A stretch of DNA of 64,000 bases from Syncephalastrum monosporum B8922. Its lineage: Eukaryota > Mucoromycota > Mucoromycetes > Mucorales > Syncephalastraceae. Position 1 is the first letter of the stretch. Each line of letters starts with the position of its first letter. The notes under the pieces were generated by a model. The model searched no databases, had not been told where the DNA came from, and worked only from the letters and a program-made list of their open reading frames with translations. The stretch covers positions 310,001 through 374,000 of the forward strand of contig JNEN01001014.1 of the NCBI GenBank assembly GCA_000697355.1, written 5' to 3'. Positions 44,501 through 54,754 of this stretch are shown one piece after another. A program made the translations under genes and the position numbers.

Positions 44501-45172
44501 GACAAGCATGTGATTGTGATCGGCGGTGGTGACACCGGCAACGACTGTATCGGCACCTCGATGCGCCACGGCTGCAAGTCGGTTGTGAACTTTGAGCTCC
44601 TGCCTACGCCGCCGGATGTGCGCGGTCAAGACAACCCATGGCCGCAATATCCGCGCGTGTTCAAGGTGGACTATGGTCATGCCGAGGTCAAAGCCCATTT
44701 CGGCAATGACCCGCGCGAGTATTGCATTCTCTCGAAAGAGTTTGTGACGCATGACAACAAAGTCACCGGTATCAAGACGGTGCGTGTCGAGTGGACCAAG
44801 GTCGATGGACGGTGGTCGATGGCGGAGGTGCCCAACTCGGAGCAGTTCTTCCAAGCCGACCTTGTGCTGCTCTCGATGGGCTTCCTTGGCCCCGAAGAGA
44901 CCGTGATCAAGCAGCTCGGCCTCAAGCAAGATCCCCGAACCAACATCGTGACGACACACTTTGAGACGCCGGTAGAGGGCGTCTTTGCTGCAGGCGATTG
45001 TCGCCGAGGCCAATCGCTGATTGTGCACGGTATCAACGAGGGCCGCTTGTGTGCTCGCGAGGTGGATGTCTACCTGACGGGCAATACCTACCTGCCTGTG
45101 GCAGGCGGTATCTGGCAGCGCCCTCGACATCATGTCCAGCAACAAAAGCCGGTGGAGCCGACGCCTGCATAA
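38585..45172 (+). CDS. GLT1: glutamate synthase (NADH-type GOGAT), fused alpha-beta
   Basis: Makes two glutamates from glutamine and 2-oxoglutarate, the second half of the GS-GOGAT ammonium assimilation route. Exons 38585-39279, 39363-39427, 39500-40011, 40097-41821, 41886-43836, 43894-44164, 44233-45172 give 2052 aa in frame. Domains in order: class-II amidotransferase with Cys nucleophile in EKDACGVGF (after a ~26-residue propeptide) and [11 protein letters not shown]; central and FMN domain; the 3Fe-4S cysteines in [10 protein letters not shown] (about residue 1145); glutamate synthase C-terminal beta-helix ([14 protein letters not shown]); then the GltD-like part with 4Fe-4S cysteines [10 protein letters not shown] (about 1592), and two nucleotide sites [14 protein letters not shown] (about 1693) and [12 protein letters not shown] (about 1832). 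Nothing is missing. It is the longest gene in the window. Confidence 0.97.
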
Positions 45173-45397
45173 ATTAATGTTCTTTTTTTTTTTTACAATC
45201 ATGTACACACGTGAAGATGAGGTTGAAGACAAGTATAAATATAAGTTAAATAAATACGACCGTCGTCAAGCCAGATATCCCATGGTCATGGTATTCTATC
45301 TGGGTTTATTGCCTTTAAGCGACAAAGCAAAAACGACATCGACGAGAGCGTAGGCGCGAAGTGAGCGTGACAAGGGTGGAAATTAAAAAAAGTCGAT

Positions 45398-45660
45398 TTA
45401 GCCGCAGTGACCATAGTTTTCATTTTGTGGAATGCAGGATTCATTTTCGGGGCAGTCGCCCAAGCCGACGATGCATTCTCTCCCAGAGTCTGCTGATAAA
45501 AATCGAAGTGTCAATAACGGAAAAACATTATTTATTCTATCTCAGAGGATAATAATATACCTGGGAGCACGGCGGCTTGCACTGTGATGAAGGACGTGAG
45601 ATATATGCAGCAGAGGAGGAGAGAAGCGAGCCAGTAGAGGGCAACAAGAGGATTGCACAT
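45398..45660 (-). CDS. small secreted cysteine-rich peptide, unknown
   Basis: Two exons (45660-45561 and 45492-45398) give 64 aa in frame. The first 29-30 residues are a strong signal peptide (hydrophobic core LVALYWLASLLLCCIYL, cleavage near VQA-AVLP). The mature part of about 35 residues has four cysteines spaced C-x6-C-x5-C-x9-C, from RECIVGLGDCPENESC to the terminal GHCG, enough for two disulfides. I know no named family with this spacing. Its size and signal peptide fit a secreted signalling, antimicrobial or effector-like peptide; function is unproven. The intron follows the local consensus (GTATAT donor, TTATCAG acceptor) and the frame closes exactly, which supports reality. Confidence 0.6.
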
Positions 45661-46033
45661 GGTTGGTATGAATATAATGGAAGACAAAGAGTGGATCGGA
45701 AAGATTTGGATGTTAAATGAAAAAGAACAAAGGGAAAAAAAAAAAAAAGAGGATTGGGAATACAAGAAGAGATCAAGACGAAGTATTGCATAATACATAT
45801 CCAGCAAAAAATGAAGAAGACATTTGGCTTCAATCAAAATCACCTACATCGACACCTCTGCAAGAACAAAAAGAAACACGTACCGATCATTCGCGTTCCT
45901 TATTTGCTGCACGCGTGAAAACATTGGAGAAAAAATGAAAGCGCGTGTCGGCAACTGATGTCAGTCAGGGTTTCCTAATCGGGCGGTGTCCTTTTTCTTC
46001 CCCTCTCTATGCTCGCGTCTCACCATCACTATT
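45661..46033. promoter_or_regulatory. divergent upstream region, Cys-rich peptide / Aurora kinase
   Basis: 373 bp separate the divergent starts. It contains a poly-A/T tract (45735-45750) and A-rich DNA. No other gene is seen. Confidence 0.5.
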
Positions 46034-47606
46034 ATGCTCAGTACAGACGGGAGTGTTAACAGCCCAGCCCCCGTTTCTGCTCTGGTGGATTATACCCCAC
46101 GGCGTGCACATTCTGTCGCTCGTCCTGATCCCCTGACCCGTCACGGCATCCACCTGTTTTCGCGCCAGAGCCGTGACCAATACTTTCAAAAACTTGCCCA
46201 TCATTCCGACACCAATCACGACGACATTCGCGACACGGACAACGACGACAGTGAAGGAGATGATGAGGATCGCGTCTATTACAGCAGAAGCAATGCGTAT
46301 ATGGACTCGCCTCAAGTGCGTCGGTACCACGGCGTCAGTTCAAAGATTGCCAAGATCAACCCGTATAGCGACCGCCCCGTGCGTTCACTCCTCACGTATG
46401 GTCTTTGCTTTTTTCTTTCTTTTCTTGAATCGACATATCGCACACACGGATCCTCTTACATCCACGCTCGTCTTCTCTTTGCTTCACTTTAGACCACGTG
46501 AATGGACAGCAGACGACTTTGATGTCGGCCGACACTTGGGCACTGGCAGATTCGGTACTGCGTATCTCGCACGAGAGAAACAGAGTCAAGTCATCGTGGC
46601 CATCAAAGTCGTCAAGAAGCAAGAAATTCTCCAAGCCAATATCGTGGCCTTTCTTAAACGCGAGATTGAGATCCATGCGCGTTTGAGGTATTTCATTCCC
46701 ACTCCCCACCCCTCAAAAGCATTGTACTTGCGTATCTTAATGCAGACATCATTCAAAAAGACACCCGAATATCTTGCGACTTTATGGCTATTTTCACGAC
46801 AATGACCATGTCTACATGGTACTTGAATATGCAGCCAAAGGCGATCTGTATACCCATATTCATGAGCGAGGCCCTTTGTCTGAAGCACAGGCAGCCAAGG
46901 TAGGAGAAAAGTACACCTTTCATCTGCATAAGCTCACATACATACATCGACTCAAGTACGTTGCCAAGCTCCTGAGTGCTGTACGTTATCTGCATAGTCT
47001 ACACATTATTCACCGCGATATTAAACCAGAGAATGGTATGACACATCGCTCGTCTAAGCCTCGCCCGAGCTCATCATAAGCCGTCTATTTTCAGTGCTCG
47101 TGGATGCCAACGGCGAAATTAAGCTGGCAGACTTTGGTTGGGCTGTGCATGATCGATCGCCACGGTAAGTCTCTAATGGATCTGTCGTGATCAAGAAGGG
47201 CAACGGTATGCTTATAAGCACGATAGACGCCTTACCTTTTGCGGTACACTGGACTATCTGCCACCGGAGATGATCAACCGAAGCGAGCACAATGAAAAAG
47301 TGGACGTGTGGGCCGTGGGCATCTTGGCCTATGAGCTTTTGGTCGGCCAGACCCCGTTCGAGGAAGAGGAGTATAGCGACACATACAATCGCATCCTCAA
47401 GCTGAATTACACTTTTCCCAATACTGTCAGTCCGGTTGCTCGAAACTTTGTCTCCAAGGTAAAGACGCGGTATGCATATCATGAGGCATAAATATTGACG
47501 AGCGAAAATCTGTCACACGCCATTTTAGATCCTCCAGTATGAACCGCGCAAACGTCCCAAAATCAATGACATGGCCGATCACCCGTGGATCAAGCCGTAC
47601 CTCTAG
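46034..47606 (+). CDS. Aurora-family serine/threonine kinase (Ipl1-like)
   Basis: Mitotic kinase of the chromosomal passenger complex, expected to correct kinetochore attachments and act in cytokinesis. Exons 46034-46395, 46493-46687, 46761-46899, 46957-47035, 47095-47164, 47227-47458, 47529-47606 give 384 aa in frame. An acidic, disordered N-terminus of ~120 residues precedes the kinase: EWTADDFDVGRHLGTGRFG (glycine loop), VAIKVVKK (Lys), HPNILRLYGYFHD, HRDIKPEN, LADFGWAVHD and the activation loop RRLTFCGTLDYLPPE, with the Aurora Thr before FCGT. All catalytic residues are present. Exon 3 has two possible acceptors (46746 or 46761), adding or omitting five residues; the later one restores the family sequence. 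Confidence 0.93.
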
Positions 47607-48194
47607 ATGAACGGACGATCCAGAATGGGCTGAAAGCTTTGCCACTATATATACATATACAACTGCCATTCCCCCTCCCCGCCGCTTTATACACACCATT
47701 CCCATCCTGTACATACATTAAACCTCGATATCAGCACGCGCCATTATTTTACTTTTACGCATATGCATCCTTGAACACGTGCCCATGAATGCTCACCTCA
47801 TCCGCGATCGCTGACCCGGCCATTTGGGTTTATATGCACACCCAAGAACCTGAAACGAGCAGGCTGCCCAACGACAACGCACTGATCTACCATGTGTGTC
47901 GTTGTCACTTTTACATTGGAAATGCCTTCCTTCACTGTCAGTGACGGTCAGTGGCACACCCGCCAAAAAGAACGCTCATTGGACAATGAGAATTATGCAT
48001 GCGCACAGGCTGATTGTCACCCTTACCGACGCAGTAACTTTTGTGTTAAAAAGGTGAGCAGATATACGGCCGAGAGGTCATCAACCATCCAAGATTCTGC
48101 ATCTTGTAAACAACGGCGGCTGTGAAATGATATAAAATGTGAGTGAACGGCACAAACTGTTTACTAGTGTTCTGTTATCAGAAAAAGCAGAAAT
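47607..48194. other. intergenic
   Basis: 588 bp between the kinase and the pyrophosphatase-like gene. A plus-strand frame at 47892-48125 contains a few cysteines but no signal peptide or family likeness. I do not support a gene. Confidence 0.45.
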
Positions 48195-49325
48195 ATGGTT
48201 CTCAATGTGGCTTTATTGACAGCTTCCCTGACATACTGCACTATAGCAGCTTCTCTTTATCACAAGCGCGACGTAACCGGTCTGGCAGTGACAAGTTATA
48301 GATTGCGTCAGATCGGTGCGCTTAACACAGAGGATTATACGTTGTATCTTGGTAAGACATGCTTAGGCGGATACTTGTCGTGATGAGATGCTCATATGCA
48401 GCTCACGCTACCCAGAAAACCAGGATGGCGTACCAATTTCCTTCTTCCATGACATTCCCCTCTATCCGTCCCAGGGCAATAACAAGATTGTCAACATGGT
48501 GGTCGAGATACCCGAGGAAAAGAATGCAAAGCTTGAGGTAGGTGTATGAACATGGAACAAGGGAAGTAAAAGCGAAAAAAAAGGAAACTAATGTTTTCTT
48601 GATAGATTCAAAAAGAGATTGCTTTGAATCCAATGAAGCAAAAAGTCAGCAAGCACGGTCTCAAGTTTATCTCGAACGTCAACGGTATCACGGGTTACAT
48701 TGGCAACTATGGCTCGATTCCGCAGACATGGGAAGACCCTACCCAACCCAACACGGACGCTGGCACCGCAGGCGGGGATGATGACCCGATTGACATTGTC
48801 GATATCGGCGCCAGTAGTGGCTATCCAGGCCAGGTCAAACAAGTCAAGGTGCTCGGTGGACTCTTGATGGTCGACGACAACCAGACTGACTGGAAGCTTC
48901 TTGCACTGGACGTCAACGATCCTCATGCGAGTCATATCAATGATATTGGAGATATGGCAGCCGGTTGGCCAGGCAAGCTTGACCAAGTCACGCAATGGCT
49001 CACGGATTACAAGGCACCTCAAAACGGCGAGAAGAACGTGTTTGCCTTCCAGGGCAACCCCATGAACAGTGACTATGTGTCCAGCGTTATTCAGCAGTCC
49101 CATAAAAACTGGCAGTCTCTTGTGAGCGGTCAGCGTGCCAACAGCAGAGAGGGCACCATCCACATTGAAAACTTGTCCGTATCAGGTTCAGCAAGACATT
49201 TGGATCCATCAGATCCCGTGTGTGTCGCTGTGCCCCAGCCAAACCCGCAGCCACCTCAACCAGTACCCGAAGATGCTATCAAGAGTGGCGAGCAGTCTTC
49301 TGATGAAGTGGATGAGATCGAATAG
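48195..49325 (+). CDS. secreted inorganic pyrophosphatase-like protein (family I)
   Basis: Family I inorganic pyrophosphatases split PPi to two phosphates and are normally cytosolic or mitochondrial. Exons 48195-48351, 48416-48537, 48606-49325 give 332 aa in frame. The core aligns well with yeast Ipp1: [39 protein letters not shown], the metal motif [22 protein letters not shown] and ALDVNDP. Two things are odd. The N-terminus is a signal peptide ([20 protein letters not shown]) followed by KR, a Kex2-type site, so the product is probably secreted. The active-site Arg of the yeast motif (VRN) reads ISN here (Ser116), which may impair or alter activity. The C-terminal tail is Pro-rich, then acidic. 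Likely a specialised extracellular paralogue. Confidence 0.85.
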
Positions 49326-50649
49326 CATAGTTCTGACGTGATATCACGGCTATATCCATCTTACTACTTGTTATAACTGCTTTATATGTTACATAGGTCA
49401 ATAAAAATTGAACAAACTGGCTACGCGCTTTGTTACACAAGGGACGGGTGTAATGCTTGTGTGTTTTTCCACTTTTCTTCCTTCACGAAGCTATCCATGA
49501 CTGCTGCTAACAAGGTAGAATTTCCATTGACGAGCCTTCATGTTCCAGTCCTTACTTTAAATATAGTATCTTAAGTACGTTTACATCATGGAAAGTGATG
49601 ATGGCGTAAAAGTCATGCCCATGGTGAGCAAACGCGGTCAAAGATCTATGATCGAACAGCATTAATAAGTGAATGAAGGAACCTGCACCCAGTGATCCAT
49701 CGTCCAACTACTATACCCACGGAGGAGGCCACTTGCTCTACTCCCTCGCTTGCATCTTTCTCCTCAATACACTTCTCTATTATATCAAATGAGCCAGTTT
49801 CCATACTTTTGGTGAGTCTGCGCGTCTTGTTACTTTTATGCTGAGCTCATAACATCACCATAGAAACTCACTTTGGACCACGACAGCGCGATCCGGACCG
49901 TATTCCTTTCCTCACACACCATAGACACCGCATATTCGGGATCTTCCACTGAGCCGTCAATAAATGATAACCGAGTTTTGACTAACTCATTGCACATGTG
50001 CAAAGTTTGCATACGTTTTGTCCACGCGTTATGGTGACTTTTAGGAATGACGCTTAACACGTTGCTCAAGAATACATAATCTGAGAATAAGATGGATGTC
50101 TGGGAAGAGAGAAAAAAGTCATGCAGACGATATGATCGTTTAATTGACGCATGTCAAACCCGCAGCGTGTCTGGATATCGGCGATGTCGGATCCACTTCT
50201 TTGGTTTTTCCCAATGATACAAAATGATATATGGATTGTAATTGACTTGTATTAATGTTGCTGTCACACTGATGGTGACAGAGCATATTTATCGTTCAAG
50301 AACGATATCAATTGCAATGGGCACGGCACAAAAAAAGAGTTTTGCCGGGTTGTCACTGCTCTTTATTGTACGCCCTCGTAATTGATATATATCCTTCTTT
50401 ACTTATTCTCGAAAAAGCTGCATAGCTGGTCCAACGTAATCGCAAGGAGGGTTTGGCTGTATTAAAGCGGCGCACGTTAGCAATAAATGGGCTCATGTCC
50501 CACGTCAATGTTTTCGTGCGACATGAGACCCAGTGTCACTCATTACGGATGTTAATGAATTTCAGAATACCAGAATGCTATATATACGGGCAAGAAGGGT
50601 ATCTTTCAGTTCCTACATCAATCCATCCTCTCACGCGTCCTTGTTAATC
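49326..50649. other. gene-poor intergenic stretch
   Basis: 1.3 kb with only short, unsupported frames. The right end is the promoter of the CAP gene with a TATA box. No RNA gene is recognised. Confidence 0.5.
50579..50586 (+). promoter_or_regulatory. TATA box of CAP gene
   Basis: TATATATA lies 64 bp upstream of the start codon at 50650, a position typical for a core promoter in this window. Confidence 0.6.
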
Positions 50650-51282
50650 ATGCGCTCCCTCACCTTCCTTTCCTTTGTTCTGGCTTTGTTCGCCACCGTG
50701 GTTTCGGCTATTTCGGCCAAGAGCGCCAAAAATGTCCTCAAGGTCCACAATAAGTACCGCGCCAAGCACTCGGCTCCCGCCCTCAAGTGGAACTCGACCC
50801 TCGAGCACTATGCTCAGAAATGGTCGAATGCGTGCGACTTTAAACATAGCCAGGTACGTAAAATTCCTTAAACAAGTTGTTTTTGGCCAGGCCGGATTGA
50901 CTTATTTCGACATAGGGCCCATATGGCGAGAACCTTGCTATGGGTTACAGAAACTGGAACGATGCCATCGCTGCTTGGTACAACGAGGGCAAGCAGTACT
51001 CGTACAGCAACCCTGGTTTCTCGTCGAGCACTGGCCATTTCACCCAAGTTGTCTGGAAATCGACTACCCAGATTGGCTGTGGTGTCAAGACCTGCTCTGA
51101 TGGCGCCAAGATGTACACTTGTAGCTACTCTCCTCCGGTAAGTGATATATAAAATAGTGTATATGAATCTGGCCTTCACTCACACCATAATATTACAATC
51201 TATCCAACATCGTACAATCTTACAGGGCAATGTTGTTACTGCTGACAACTCTTTCTTTACAAAGAATGTGCTCCCCAACTAG
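50650..51282 (+). CDS. secreted CAP-domain protein (SCP/PR-1, yeast Pry-like)
   Basis: Extracellular CAP protein; fungal relatives (Pry1-3) bind sterols and fatty acids and some act in host interaction. Exons 50650-50853, 50916-51137, 51226-51282 give 160 aa in frame. A signal peptide (MRSLTFLSFVLALFATVVSA) is followed directly by the CAP domain: VLKVHNKYRAKHSAP, ACDFKHSQGPYGENLAMG and GHFTQVVWKSTTQIGCG, then YTCSYSPPGNV. The cavity His and Glu residues and the expected cysteines are present. There is no Ser/Thr-rich linker or GPI site, so it is a minimal CAP protein. It lies in a neighbourhood of other secreted products. Confidence 0.93.
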
Positions 51283-51933
51283 ATATGTGGGCAGGCTTTG
51301 CAATGAATAAATGAAAATGGTTTTCTTCCTGACGGCTGATTTTTTTTAAGCAAATACCTAAACGTTTTTCTATTGGCTGCCGACAACCATTTATGAAAAT
51401 GAAACCAGTGCATACATACCGAGACACGTAGTAAATGATGTCAGTGATCAATAACCCTCATAGTGCCTTCCACTTTCTGCTTCAGTTCATGGACTCACTC
51501 TAGACATACAATGGATGCAAAGATACAATGCATTAGCGTGTGATCATAGACGTTATAATTAAGCGACTCTGCGTTCAGAGACAGCTGTTCAGTATTTTGA
51601 CATGTATCTCAATGCAGTGCGCGATGCATGCCCTGGCCCCGTGTTACACCAACGTTTCACTGGCACCTATACATCTATGCACATATCGCCGAAAAGGCAG
51701 TCAACAAAATTTGCAACGCTTTGACTTTTTTTTTATCTTTTTCTCTTTCGTCTTTTTCTTTCCGTGGAAGACAAGAGCTACGAAGTTCGTCAGGTCCGTA
51801 TATACTCTGCCCCTTATGTATATATGAGGTGCTTTGTGCTTTATACAAAAACTATTCCTCCTTACTGATCCTTCCTGTGTCCATATAACAGGACGTTCGC
51901 TTGGATATCACCCTGTTACAAAGAGACTACATT
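51283..51933. other. intergenic, promoter of six-Cys peptide
   Basis: T-rich tract at 51720-51765, then two TATA-like sites, TATATA (51799-51804) and TATATAT (51819-51825), 109-135 bp before the peptide start. No other gene is seen. Confidence 0.5.
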
Positions 51934-52116
51934 ATGATACGCGCCCAAAGCTCATCCTTTCTTTTTGCTATTGTTCTTGTGCTCCTTCTAACCTTTGTCA
52001 TTGAGAGCCACGCTATGCCATGCCGAACGGATATCGACTGCGCCCGTTTCCACTGTTTTGCTCCTGGCACTTATGGCGTGTGTTTGACAGACCATTGCGT
52101 GTGCGTGCGATATTGA
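51934..52116 (+). CDS. secreted six-cysteine peptide, NCR/defensin-like spacing
   Basis: Single exon of 60 aa. Residues 1-27 are a clear signal peptide (hydrophobic FLFAIVLVLLLTFVI, end SHA). The mature 33 residues carry six cysteines spaced C-x5-C-x4-C-x8-C-x4-C-x-C (residues 30, 36, 41, 50, 55, 57), with an acidic residue just before the second Cys. This order, ending C-x4-C-x-C, resembles the six-cysteine class of plant nodule-specific cysteine-rich (late nodulin) peptides and, more loosely, knottin or defensin-like toxins and antimicrobials. I rely on spacing only, so homology is not claimed. The lack of a long precursor and the charged mature part fit a secreted antimicrobial, signalling or effector peptide. 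It is too short for composition tests; upstream TATA-like sites support it. Confidence 0.65.
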   Translation: MIRAQSSSFLFAIVLVLLLTFVIESHAMPCRTDIDCARFHCFAPGTYGVCLTDHCVCVRY

Positions 52117-53151
52117 TAAAATAGCAACATATACACATCCAGTCCATTAGATCCTCTTCGATTTAGACACATATACAGCATCAGATGGAACTTTTCGACT
52201 TGATGAGAATGCTCAATTTTTGTCATGATGTTCTTTAATCTAATATATGGGCTCCATCAAGAGTGTTACGAAGAACACATTTGCTTCTTCCCCGCATGAA
52301 TACAGGAATGACTATGGCATGGGGGGCTATGTACAAACCTAAGAATACACCAGAAGCGCAAGATACGCGCATGTAAGATGGGGAGTTCCCAAGTTGCTCC
52401 TGCCGAGTAGTTGTGAGATATGCAGTGCTGAAATGCAGCTGAATGAATGCATCCGCCCGCCTCTATTTTTCTCAACTCAGTCGGGATGAGGATGAAAAAG
52501 CAGACATGTTTCATTTTGTCATGCTTATTCTTTGCCAGAATTTTTGACACCCACATGGCGCCATTCAACGTGGCTTCGATAAGGTTTAGTCCGTCCCTAG
52601 CGAATCAGGCGTGTCAATGGAAGGCAGATAAATATGAGGGTGGCAAATCCCAAAGATAGTAACTTTAGCTTGTTGCGAAGCGACTGCGGAGTTTGTTGTG
52701 TCACCGCCTTTGCTCATCCTGTGCACCGTACTCACGCACAAACAGGTCATTATGTAGAGGCACTGAAAGAGATGCCAAGGATGATACATATAAATGCTGA
52801 CGCACATGATAAGGCATATCAAATCACACAAAAAAGTGATCAACCTCAAGGATGATTGCGGACTTCTTGAATGGTATAAAAAAAAAGCCAGGAACGGCGT
52901 CGATCATGAAAACCCTAGTGGCTAGGATTCACAATTCAATATTCGAAAAAAAAAGTGGGCGGCTCGGTCGGTCGGTCGGTCGGCCGGTCGGCAAAGTCGG
53001 TGGTGCCAATTCCAACAAATCCATAGAACACACAAAAAAAGACGAGTGCCTTTTTTTTTCTTCTTCCTTTTCTTTCATATAATCTCAATTCACACACGCA
53101 TACAAGCACAACCGCGCATCCTTCTACCCACTTCCTCTCTCCTTTATTTCG
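52117..53151. other. gene-poor intergenic stretch
   Basis: 1 kb with no supported gene. It contains a CGGTCGGT/CGGCCGGT repeat (52962-52992) just before the SUR7-like gene's leader, which is pyrimidine-rich. Confidence 0.5.
52962..52992 (+). repeat. short CGGTCGGT/CGGCCGGT tandem repeat
   Basis: About seven units of the 4-mer CGGT, with one CGGC variant, lie 160 bp upstream of the SUR7/PalI-like gene. It is GC-rich in an otherwise AT-rich spacer. Confidence 0.75.
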
Positions 53152-54634
53152 ATGTCCAGCGGACCACCATCGTCCTACACGCCGTTCGTCCAACGGGTGT
53201 TTGTGCCTGCTGTGCGGAGCACGTTGATGGTACTCGCGGTGCTGGCCATCGGGTTCGGTAGCTGGCTCGAGACAACCACGTCCATCCAAAACCGTGCGTT
53301 TCGACGGCACATGGCCATGACCGAGGTCAGCCTCTTTCGCAACCTTTCAGACGACAGCATCATGCCCGACAGCGTCACGTTTGGCCTCTGGCGGCATTGT
53401 TTTATTTATTCTCTCGACAGTGCCTGTTCGTCTGTGCAACTTACGTATGATATTGGTACGCAGACATTAAATGATTAATTACACACAAAATCTTGTTTTC
53501 TGGGCTAACATGCGTTTTACCGCGCTAGACGCACCTCTTGTCCTGCAGGCCGCCATCACCAATAACACCGCCGTACCCGAGACACATGCCAGCTCTTACG
53601 CCCGCGTCGTTCCATTGATGATGGCAACTATTCTTGGCTCAATCGCTGTCTTGTACGGCTTTTATTGCAACCGTTTCACGCACAAACACGCTTTGCAGTG
53701 GACCAATGCTGGCCTGGTGCTGGCCTGTACGATCCTCATCGCGGTCTCTTTTGGATACACGTATCACCAGTACACCACCCGGATCCAGGCTGTGTGCAAC
53801 CACACTGACCTCATCCAATGCACTGACACCCGTCTCGGTGTCGAATTCATTCTTCTTGTCATCGGGGTGTGTTTGTCCGCGCTCGCATTTTTGTTCTGGG
53901 CCGCTCCATCCTGCTTCCATTTTATTTCATCTTCAGCCCCAACGACGCAAACAAAAAAACAACGCCTCTCTTCGTCCGCCCAAGATAAACGCAGAAAGTC
54001 CTCGACCATGCTGCCCGGCGCGCCTGCTGATCCGCTCGCTGCCTGGCGCGAGGCTTCGCTGATCAGCGAAGCCGAATCCGCATCCATGATGGAACAAAAA
54101 GAATTTTATCAGTATGATACCACGGCACTTCCGCCGCCTCCGCCCAATAGCCATCACCACTACTACTACCAGGACGAGCAGCTCGTGCCACCCTCACGCC
54201 CCTATGTGCCACAACGCGCGTCGCCTTCATCCTCGCGAGGACGCAGAACCAGTCAGGCCTCAGGAAACACCTTTGGGGCCGACTATCGTCTCCGCTACTC
54301 CCGCTCGTCATCCATTACCCTCGAAGACGATCCCCGATCCGAAGACGGTCGACTGACGACCCCGACGAGTCTAACCCCGCGCCCAACCGCCCAAGACGAG
54401 TATTTTTGCATTACACCCATCGACAACACCTCTTCGAGCATACGCAGCCAGTCTCCATCACTCGACCCGCGTCGTCGTTCCTCCTCCCAGCAGTCCTCTC
54501 CCATGCCGTCTCATGTTCCTGAACTCTCGCACCCGCCTCCGACACGCCATCCTCTTAACCGGAAAGTCATCACTGACGAGCGCATCAGCGCATATCTCCA
54601 ACAGCGACGTCAGCAGGGCTCTCAGTCTTCCTAA
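53152..54634 (+). CDS. SUR7/PalI (Rim9)-like four-TM membrane protein
   Basis: Fungal claudin-like membrane protein; relatives organise eisosomes (Sur7) or take part in alkaline pH sensing (PalI/Rim9). Exons 53152-53455 and 53529-54634 give 469 aa in frame. TM1 is STLMVLAVLAIGFGSWL. The extracellular loop carries the claudin-type signature FGLWRHCFIYSLDSACSS with LTYDI. Three more TMs follow (VVPLMMATILGSIAVLYGF; GLVLACTILIAVSFGYTY; LLVIGVCLSALAFLFWA). The ~290-residue cytosolic tail is disordered and rich in Ser, Pro and Arg (SSSRGRRTSQAS, RSSSITLEDD), with many possible phosphosites. A long C-tail favours PalI over Sur7, but the orthologue is not certain. Confidence 0.8.
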
Positions 54635-54754
54635 CCGTCCTCTGTTGTGTATTTATATTTTTGCTTTTTTTTTCTTTCTTGATATCTACAGTCTATCTCT
54701 ATGAACATAATAACAAACCACGTTCGTCATTATTTTGTTCTACTTTTTGCGTAT

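Noticed and set aside
47892..48125. 77-codon frame with several cysteines next to the secreted gene cluster
   Set aside because: No signal peptide, no splice-supported extension and no recognisable spacing; weaker than the two accepted cysteine-rich peptides.
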